NCBI GenBank assembly: GCA_949448405.1
Contig: CASTFX010000005.1
Location: 1 to 21,442 of the forward strand
From: an uncultured Clostridia bacterium
GTDB lineage: Bacteria > Bacillota > Clostridia > TANB77 > CAG-508
Direction: 5' to 3'
DNA length: 21,442 bases
Shown here: positions 16,395 to 21,442 of the stretch, one piece after another
Position numbering within the stretch: position 1 is the first letter of the stretch
Layout: the number at the start of each line of letters is the position of its first letter
The notes under the pieces: generated by a model
Told to the model about the DNA's origin: nothing
The model's database searches: none
The model's input: the letters and a program-made list of their open reading frames with translations, nothing else
Translations under genes and position numbers: made by a program

Positions 16395-16424
16395 TTGATA
16401 TCAGTGATTAAAGTATGTTATAAT
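16395..16424 (+). promoter_or_regulatory. Divergent plus-strand promoter abutting the clpE promoter
   Basis: TTGATA (16395-16400), 18-base gap, TATAAT (16419-16424). Its -35 hexamer is separated by one base from the -35 hexamer of clpE, so RNA polymerase can probably occupy only one side at a time. Confidence 0.75.
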
Positions 16425-16453
16425 ATAAATATATATGTAGGAGGAATTTAGAA

Positions 16454-17281
16454 ATGGACGTAAGAAAAATAATGATAATAATAGTTGCAGTAATATGTAT
16501 AGCAGCATTAGGATTTGGTATATATTATGAAATATTTAAAGATAATATTAAGGTTAACCAAAGTACAAATAATACAGCAGGGGGAACAACAAGTTCTGAA
16601 ACTAAAGAATTTGATGATTTATTTGATAATGAAATGAATTATCAAGGGTATAGTGTAAATGACCAAGTTAAAATAGACCAGACAAAGGAACTTGTGTATA
16701 CAAACTATTCTTTAACAGAGATATACGAAAATAAATATGATATTAAAGCAAATATACCTTTTATAAATATAAATAGTGAAAAAATTGCAAACATAAATAA
16801 AGAAATCAATACAATATTTCAAGAAAAAGCAAATAGTATAATTGCAAATAAAGATAAAGGTACAGCTGCTAGTATATATACAGTTGATTATACAGCATAT
16901 TTAAATCAAAATATATTATCAATTATAATAAAATCAACTATAAGAGAAGGTGGAAATGTACAAAGATTAATAATAAAAGCTTATACTTATAATTTATCTA
17001 CAGATGAGGTAATACCTTTATCTAATATGCTAGAGATACAATCTAAAGATACTCAAACAGTAGAAAACGATATAAGAAAAGTTATACAAGAATCAATAAG
17101 CTATACAGATAATTTAGCAGCAATAGGATACACAGTATATGAAAGAGATATAAATAGTACTATATATAAAGTAGAAAATTCAAATAACTACTTCCTTGGA
17201 CCTAATAATACAATATATATTATATATGCATATGGAAATTCAAGCTTTACATCAGAAAAAGATATAGTAGTTTTAGAATAA
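16454..17281 (+). CDS. Membrane-anchored DUF3298/PdaC-like protein
   Basis: A 275-aa protein with an N-terminal membrane helix (residues ~5-28), a Ser/Thr/Asn-rich linker and an extracytoplasmic domain starting near residue 75. The domain pattern (YDIKANIPFININ, KEINTIFQEKAN, then paired strands such as YTAYLNQNILSIIIK and KAYTYNLSTDEVIPLSNML) resembles the DUF4163/DUF3298 (RsiV/PdaC-like) proteins of Bacillota. The assignment is by pattern memory and is moderate. No catalytic residues stand out, so it may bind rather than cleave. The ribosome binding site is GGAGGA ten to fifteen bases upstream. A terminator follows. Confidence 0.6.
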   Translation: MDVRKIMIIIVAVICIAALGFGIYYEIFKDNIKVNQSTNNTAGGTTSSETKEFDDLFDNEMNYQGYSVNDQVKIDQTKELVYTNYSLTEIYENKYDIKANIPFININSEKIANINKEINTIFQEKANSIIANKDKGTAASIYTVDYTAYLNQNILSIIIKSTIREGGNVQRLIIKAYTYNLSTDEVIPLSNMLEIQSKDTQTVENDIRKVIQESISYTDNLAAIGYTVYERDINSTIYKVENSNNYFLGPNNTIYIIYAYGNSSFTSEKDIVVLE

Positions 17282-17293
17282 AAGTGGAACCAG

Positions 17294-17328
17294 AGGGCAG
17301 GTGATTAAGAGTCACTTGCTCTTTTGTT
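17294..17328 (+). terminator. Intrinsic terminator after the DUF3298-like gene
   Basis: Arms AGGGCAGGTGA (17294-17304) and TCACTTGCTCT (17312-17322) pair over 11 positions with two G-T pairs, followed by TTTTGTT. Confidence 0.75.
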
Positions 17329-17352
17329 ATGCTAGAACTAATAACAAATTAA

Positions 17353-17384
17353 CAATATCTAAATGATAAATCATTAAGATATTG
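17353..17384. repeat. 32-bp near-perfect palindrome
   Basis: Arms of 15 bases (CAATATCTAAATGAT and ATCATTAAGATATTG) pair with one mismatch around a two-base centre. There is no T-run, so it looks more like a protein-binding site or a cruciform than a terminator. Confidence 0.7.
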
Positions 17385-17444
17385 CAACATTTGCATAATT
17401 TATTTCTACGAAAATTGCTTCTTAAAATTGTAATTTTCTAGAAC

Positions 17445-17478
17445 TAAAATAAAAAGAACTTGCACTTTAGCAAGTTCT
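17445..17478 (-). terminator. Hairpin oriented as a minus-strand terminator
   Basis: Perfect arms AGAACTTGC (17455-17463) and GCAAGTTCT (17470-17478) with a six-base loop. Read on the minus strand, it is followed by TTTTTATTTT. No minus-strand gene precedes it. Confidence 0.5.
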
Positions 17479-17660
17479 CAAATAAAAAATAAAAGGGGAT
17501 GTTTTTCACTATTATTCTTAGTGTACTTATAATATAACAATCAATTTTGCCCTTTTTGTGAACTCAATGTGAAATTTAGGGGGAGAAATTATTAAGAAAA
17601 AATTAACATGTATTAAATCTTAAGTTTATCAATATACATTAAATAATGGAGGTAAAAAAC

Positions 17661-17936
17661 GTGAAAAATAGATTTAGTAAAATAAATGAATTTTTAGAAA
17701 TGCCTGAAGAAATTACGACTAATAAGCCTAAAATAACAATACTTGGCTTTGAAGAGCTTGTAATTGAAAATTATAAAAATATCTTAGAATATGAAGAGAT
17801 ATTTATAAAAATAAATACATATATAGGAGCAATCAATATAAATGGATTTAACCTAAAACTAATCCAAATGAACAAAGAAGACATTATGATAACAGGCAAA
17901 ATAGATTCCATAGATTTTGAAGAAATAGAACAGTAG
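17661..17936 (+). CDS. yqfC: Sporulation protein YqfC
   Basis: A 91-aa protein of the YqfC family, a small conserved gene that lies immediately before yqfD in endospore formers. GTG 17661 is chosen over ATG 17646 because GGAGG (17648-17652) overlaps that ATG and gives an 8-base spacer to the GTG. The protein then starts MKNRFSKINEF, followed by the family's PKITILGFEELVIENYK region and repeated strand-like segments. Its stop overlaps the AGGTGA ribosome binding site of yqfD. In B. subtilis yqfC and yqfD belong to the mother-cell sporulation regulon (family knowledge). Confidence 0.88.
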   Translation: MKNRFSKINEFLEMPEEITTNKPKITILGFEELVIENYKNILEYEEIFIKINTYIGAININGFNLKLIQMNKEDIMITGKIDSIDFEEIEQ

Positions 17937-17946
17937 GTGATAATAC

Positions 17947-19136
17947 TTGATATTTAGAATTTTATTAAGATATATTCTAGGATATGTAAATATATCTGTT
18001 GAAGGATATTATATAGAAAGATTTATAAATACTTGTGTAAGCAAAAGTATTCTTTTGTGGAATGTAAAAAGAGAAAAATCTACATATATGAATGCTAATG
18101 TTCGGCATACAAGACTATAAGAAGCTAAAACAAGTGGCAAAAAAGACTAAATGTAAGATGAAAATAGATGGAAGAAAAGGACTTCCATTTATAATGAACA
18201 GATACAGAAAAAGAAAGATATTTTTTGTATTGCTTGTTTTAATCGTATTTACAATGATAGGGACTTCTAAATTTGTATGGAATATAGAAATAGAAGGGAC
18301 AGAAAATATCCCAAAAGAAGAGATATTGACAGGACTTGCAGATAATGGATTAAGTGTAGGGACAAAAAAGAGTAAAATAAATACACAAGAGATAATAAAT
18401 AAAATAAGGCTAGATAGAGATGACATAGCATGGATGAATATAGATTTAAGCGGAACAAATGTGATAGTAAAGGTAGTAGAAGCCACAAAGAAGCCAGAGA
18501 TAGTAAATCCAGACGAATATTGCAATATTGTTGCAAATAAGAAAGCTCAAATAACCAAGATAACAGCCACATCTGGAACCATACTTGCAAAAGTACGGAG
18601 ATATAGTTACGGAAAACACAATATTAATAGGCGGATGGATGGAAGGGAAATACACAGGAATACGATATACCCATGCGGCAGGCAAGGTAGAAGCTAAAGT
18701 TTGGTATAGCAAAAAAGAAAAAATGGAGCTAAATCAAGTAGCCCTAATAAAAACAGGGAATGAGAAGAAAAAGTATAATATAAAATTTAATAATTTTCGA
18801 ATAAATTTGTATAAAACTCTTCCAAATTTTCAAAAATATGATACAATAAATGAAGAGAAAAAAATAAAATTATTTTCTGACTTTTATTTGCCAATAACCT
18901 TAGGGATTTCAACATATTACGAACTAGAAGAGCAAAAAAACACATACACAAAGCAAGAAGCAAAGGAAAAACTAACAGAAAAATTAAAACAAGACTTGCT
19001 AGAAGAGATAGAAAATAAAGATAATATAAAAGATATAACAATAAATACAACAGAAGAAACAGATAAACAAGTTGAAATAGAAGTGATATATGAAGTCATA
19101 GAAAATATTGGAACAGAAGAAAAGATTATATATTAA
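17947..19136 (+). CDS. yqfD: Sporulation protein YqfD, read through two +1 shifts at CGG
   Basis: A 395-aa membrane-anchored sporulation protein after restoring frame twice; the B. subtilis protein is about this length. TTG 17947 lies six bases after AGGTGA and gives the family start MIFRILLRYILGYV. The zero frame reaches CGG at 18103-18105 (codon 53) and would stop at 18118-18120. Skipping base 18103 restores GIQDYKKLKQVAKKT, a basic region and a membrane helix near 82-100. That frame in turn reaches CGG at 18596-18598 and would stop by 18697. Skipping base 18596 restores KVGDIV, then GGWMEGKYTG and the C-terminal region to the stop at 19136. Skipping two bases moves the ribosome through all three frames. 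Segments in each frame match the family, and none has internal stops. Confidence 0.92.
18103..18105 (+). other. +1 frameshift codon CGG in yqfD (site 5)
   Basis: The zero frame reads AAT GTT CGG CAT. Skipping C gives AAT GTT GGC ATA. It is the only one of the six sites that lands on GGC; the others land on GGA. The zero-frame stop follows five codons later. Confidence 0.87.
18596..18598 (+). other. +1 frameshift codon CGG in yqfD (site 6)
   Basis: The incoming frame reads AAA GTA CGG AGA. Skipping C gives AAA GTA GGA GAT, which restores the KVGD motif of YqfD proteins. The preceding codon GTA is the same as at site 4. Confidence 0.88.
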
Positions 19137-19151
19137 TTAAGGAGGAATACG

Positions 19152-20342
19152 ATGGAAGAAAGAGGATTAAGAGTAGCAAGAACTGATGGAGCGTTCTTTT
19201 CAAAAATAACAACAACAATAAGCAAATTATTAATACCTACAAAGATAGGAATTAATGGTATGCTAATTTCAATAAAGAGAAATACTGTATTAAAAAATTA
19301 TGAAGCATGCAAAAAGAATGAAGAACAAGAGAAAGAAGAGATACTTCAAAAGAAATATGAAGATTCATTCATATTATATTTAGAGTCTATTGATAAATAT
19401 GTAATGGACTCAATATATAAAAAGGTAACAACAAGAACAGCAACTCCTTTTGAAGAAGAAGCACTTTCAAAATACTATACAGTAATACACTTAAAAGAGA
19501 CACAATATTTAGAATACAAATATAGAAAACAAAAATACTTACTTGACCTAGATTATATAGGTTTAAGAAATGATGGGAAAAATAAGCAACTTACAAAATA
19601 TAATCCTTTTTACATATCAAAAATGGAAGGCATATATAAAGGAATACTTAAAAACTATTCAATACAATTGGCAGATAAAATATCAGCAGATATCCTAGAA
19701 AAAGATGATATATATAATGGAATATTTGACACAGTAGAAGATTATATTGCAAATATCTTACCAATAAAAATTGAAGTAGAAGGAAAAGAAAATTACAAAG
19801 AGATTATAGATGAATATGATAAAGTAAATAACTTTTTAGCAGGAAAGCTAGATATAAGAGAACAAATTGAAAAAAGAATGCACCTTCTAGCAATAAGTAG
19901 AAAGTTATTCACACACAGTATACCACTTGTTGTTGCAGAACAATGCTATGATAAATTGATAAAAGAAGCAAGACACTCAATAATAAGTAGTAAAACAGAT
20001 AAAAAGAGAGACAAAGCATATGAATTACTAATAAATCTAATAGAAGAATATAACATAAGATTATTATCTACAAAAATTTACTGGGAAATACCTGCAGAAA
20101 GAGAAGCTTATAAAAAATTCTGGGAAGAATATAAAGCAATAGATAAAAAGACATTAGAAGGACAAGTTCAAAAAGAAGTATTATTCATTAAAGATGAATT
20201 AAAGAAATTAGAAGATAATACACAAAACAAACATATTATAAGATTCTATAAAGACAAGCTTGTAGAATATGGAGTAATAAAAATACTAAAGAATACATAT
20301 AAAAGTGGTAAAAACTTTACAAAAAGGAAAGTTGCAGTATGA
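19152..20342 (+). CDS. Uncharacterised 396-aa protein between yqfD and ybeY
   Basis: I do not recognise this protein. It has no signal peptide and no clear membrane helix. After residue ~45 it is highly charged (Lys/Glu-rich) and looks mostly helical, for example EACKKNEEQEKEEILQKK near 51-68 and the DELKKLEDNTQNKH region near 350. The first 45 residues are milder and contain TKIGINGMLISIKRN. The start has AAGGAGG nine to fifteen bases upstream, and its stop overlaps the ybeY start by four bases (ATGA), so it is translationally coupled to ybeY. In most Bacillota the PhoH-like ATPase gene is found here, but this protein has no Walker A motif, so it is not PhoH. Confidence 0.75.
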   Translation: MEERGLRVARTDGAFFSKITTTISKLLIPTKIGINGMLISIKRNTVLKNYEACKKNEEQEKEEILQKKYEDSFILYLESIDKYVMDSIYKKVTTRTATPFEEEALSKYYTVIHLKETQYLEYKYRKQKYLLDLDYIGLRNDGKNKQLTKYNPFYISKMEGIYKGILKNYSIQLADKISADILEKDDIYNGIFDTVEDYIANILPIKIEVEGKENYKEIIDEYDKVNNFLAGKLDIREQIEKRMHLLAISRKLFTHSIPLVVAEQCYDKLIKEARHSIISSKTDKKRDKAYELLINLIEEYNIRLLSTKIYWEIPAEREAYKKFWEEYKAIDKKTLEGQVQKEVLFIKDELKKLEDNTQNKHIIRFYKDKLVEYGVIKILKNTYKSGKNFTKRKVAV

Positions 20343-20803
20343 GAAATTTGGTAGAACTTTCATATTTAGACATAGAAGAAGATGAGAAATATAATAAAAC
20401 AATAAATAACGTATTCGAAGTTTGTTTTAAAGAAGAAAATTTATATGACTATGAAATATATGTTAGTGTAATTTTAACAAATGAAGAGAACATACAAAAA
20501 ATCAACAAAGAATATAGGCAAATTGATAAGCCAACAGATGTATTATCATTTCCAATGTTTGAAAAAGAGGAAATAGAAAAAGCAAAACTTCAAAAGGAAG
20601 TCTTAGGAGATATCATTGTATGTATGCCGATAGTGCAAAAACAAGCAGAAGAATATGGACATAGCAAAGAAAGAGAATTTGCATACATGTTAGTACATGG
20701 ATTTTATCACATAATGGGATATGATCATATTAAGGAAGAAGACAAAGTCATAATGAGAGCTAAAGAAGAAAATATATTAAATAAACTAGGAATATTCAAA
20801 TAA
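20339..20803 (+). CDS. ybeY: Endoribonuclease YbeY, rRNA maturation factor
   Basis: A zinc-dependent single-strand endoribonuclease involved in 16S rRNA 3'-end maturation and ribosome quality control. It has 154 aa, the normal length. The zinc-binding signature is complete: His120, His124 and His130 in VHGFYHIMGYDH. The conserved DKPTDVLSFP (63-72) and GDIIV motifs are also present. The start ATG overlaps the stop of the preceding gene by four bases. Its neighbourhood (yqfC, yqfD, ybeY) is the conserved Bacillota order except for the unusual intervening gene. Confidence 0.95.
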   Translation: MRNLVELSYLDIEEDEKYNKTINNVFEVCFKEENLYDYEIYVSVILTNEENIQKINKEYRQIDKPTDVLSFPMFEKEEIEKAKLQKEVLGDIIVCMPIVQKQAEEYGHSKEREFAYMLVHGFYHIMGYDHIKEEDKVIMRAKEENILNKLGIFK

Positions 20804-20817
20804 AGGGAAGTGTTAAC

Positions 20818-21442
20818 ATGAAATCAAAAATTTTAGTAGTAATACTAGTTATAGCAATAATTGTATTAGGAGCATTGCTAGGTATGAAACTAATAGGAAA
20901 TAAGGAAGAAACACAAACAAATGGAAATGCGGCTGAACAAAATTCAGTATTGACAGTTACTTTAGATGACAAAGAAGAAGAAAAACCAAAGAGTAAATAT
21001 GCAGGAAACGAAAGAACAATAGCAGTAGTAATAGATAATGTAGGAGACGCAATCCCACAAACAAGTTTAAATGAAGCCATGATAGTATATGAAGCATATG
21101 TAGAAGGAGGACTTACAAGATTTCTTGCAATATATAAAAATGCGAAAATTGATACAATAGGACCAGTAAGAAGTGCAAGACCTGTATGGATAGATTATGC
21201 ATTAGAAAATGATAGTATATTTATACATTATGGTGGAAGTGTAAGAGCACTAGAGGATGTAAAAAAACTTGATATAGATAATGCAAATGGAGTTGAATCT
21301 CCAGGAAAAGTATATTGGAGAACAAAAGAAAAGAAAGCGCCTCACAATGCTTTAACAAATACAGAGAGAATATGGGATTGGGCAGTAAAGCAAGGATATA
21401 GAAGGACTACAACAGAAAGAAACATATTAAATTATGTAACAG
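20818..21442 (+). CDS. DUF3048 (YerB-like) membrane-anchored protein, 5' part
   Basis: The N-terminal ~208 residues of a DUF3048/YerB family protein; the gene runs out of the window. ATG 20818 has AAAGGGAAG nine bases upstream. Residues ~4-24 form a membrane helix with no lipobox cysteine, so it is an anchor rather than a lipoprotein signal. A charged linker follows, then the domain from ~65 with AVVIDNVGDAIPQTSL, YEAYVEGGLTRFLAIYK, IGPVRSARPVW and IHYGGS, all diagnostic of DUF3048. The biochemical role of the family is not established. It follows ybeY by 14 bases and is probably in the same transcript. Confidence 0.9.
   Translation, partial: MKSKILVVILVIAIIVLGALLGMKLIGNKEETQTNGNAAEQNSVLTVTLDDKEEEKPKSKYAGNERTIAVVIDNVGDAIPQTSLNEAMIVYEAYVEGGLTRFLAIYKNAKIDTIGPVRSARPVWIDYALENDSIFIHYGGSVRALEDVKKLDIDNANGVESPGKVYWRTKEKKAPHNALTNTERIWDWAVKQGYRRTTTERNILNYVT

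Larger units (their letters stand above)
17282..17660. other. Long intergenic region before the yqfC operon
   Basis: This 379-base stretch holds a terminator (17294-17328), a near-perfect palindrome (17353-17384), a strong hairpin oriented as a minus-strand terminator (17455-17478) and the word CTAGAACTAA twice (about 17332 and 17439). No convincing gene. The minus-oriented hairpin could end a small RNA transcribed leftwards; that is inference only. Confidence 0.55.

Noticed and set aside
17499..17537. Hydrophobic 12-residue frame (MFFTIILSVLII) as a type I toxin
   Set aside because: AAGGGG directly abuts the ATG with no spacer, and the peptide is shorter than known type I toxins. It is only noted because a minus-oriented hairpin lies beside it.
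17646..17660. Upstream in-frame ATG of yqfC
   Set aside because: It overlaps the GGAGG ribosome binding site that serves GTG 17661.
4451..18598. The six frame breaks as sequencing or assembly errors, or as pseudogenes
   Set aside because: The same base, the same phase and the same CGG context in six of six cases, no homopolymers, and fully conserved sequence on both sides. I cannot inspect reads, so this remains the main alternative to exclude.
18632..18640. A further CGG (AGG CGG ATG) in the frame abandoned at site 6
   Set aside because: After the shift at 18596 the ribosome reads GGC GGA TGG here, so this CGG is out of phase and is not a decoded codon.
1..21442. tRNA, rRNA, CRISPR arrays, insertion sequences or prophage genes
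   Set aside because: I saw no cloverleaf ending in CCA, no regularly spaced repeats, no transposase or phage proteins.

Overview
The window is AT-rich (roughly 30% GC by eye). Its coding preference is strongly skewed to A/T-ending codons such as AGA, GGA, GCA and ACA, and nearly every gene has a GGAGG-type ribosome binding site. Together with three sporulation-type genes (a YlmC/YmxH PRC-barrel protein, YqfC and YqfD), a BofC-C-like protein and a ClpE unfoldase, this points to an uncultured, probably endospore-forming, Clostridia-like member of the Bacillota. I cannot name the species.

Layout. (1) 1-6986: the distal part of a histidine operon, hisG(partial)-hisD-hisC-hisB-hisH-hisA-hisF-hisIE, followed by a PHP-domain phosphoesterase that probably supplies the missing histidinol-phosphatase step, then a terminator. 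(2) 7101-8958: a YlmC/YmxH protein, a small membrane protein and a secreted trypsin/V8-like serine protease whose codon use differs from its neighbours. (3) 9307-11503: an OmpR-type response regulator and its sensor kinase. (4) 11581-13396: a membrane-anchored transglutaminase-like protein and a BofC-C-like protein, facing the minus-strand clpE-pgsA pair (13451-16325). (5) 16454-17281: a membrane-anchored DUF3298-like protein. (6) 17661-21442: yqfC-yqfD-(unknown 396 aa protein)-ybeY-DUF3048 (partial). The unknown gene sits where phoH normally lies.

The main discovery is translational. Five well-conserved genes (hisA, the ylmC homologue, the response regulator, the transglutaminase gene and yqfD, the last one twice) are interrupted by an apparent +1 frameshift. 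All six interruptions are the same event: a codon CGG in the zero frame, at which skipping the C restores the conserved protein, always at a glycine codon (GGA five times, GGC once). Scanning both strands, I found no other in-phase CGG codon in any real gene of the window, although CGG occurs out of phase in coding sequence about 27 times. CGU, CGC and CGA are all used in frame, where family context fits Arg. I read this as CGG having lost its arginine tRNA and acting as a +1 shift codon (C skipped, or a CGGN quadruplet read as Gly). Random mutation or sequencing error would not be expected to give one inserted base, one phase and one context six times in six.

Lesser observations are an exact 34-bp repeat upstream of two transcription units, a near-perfect palindrome and a minus-oriented hairpin in the long gap before yqfC, and abutting divergent promoters between clpE and its neighbour.
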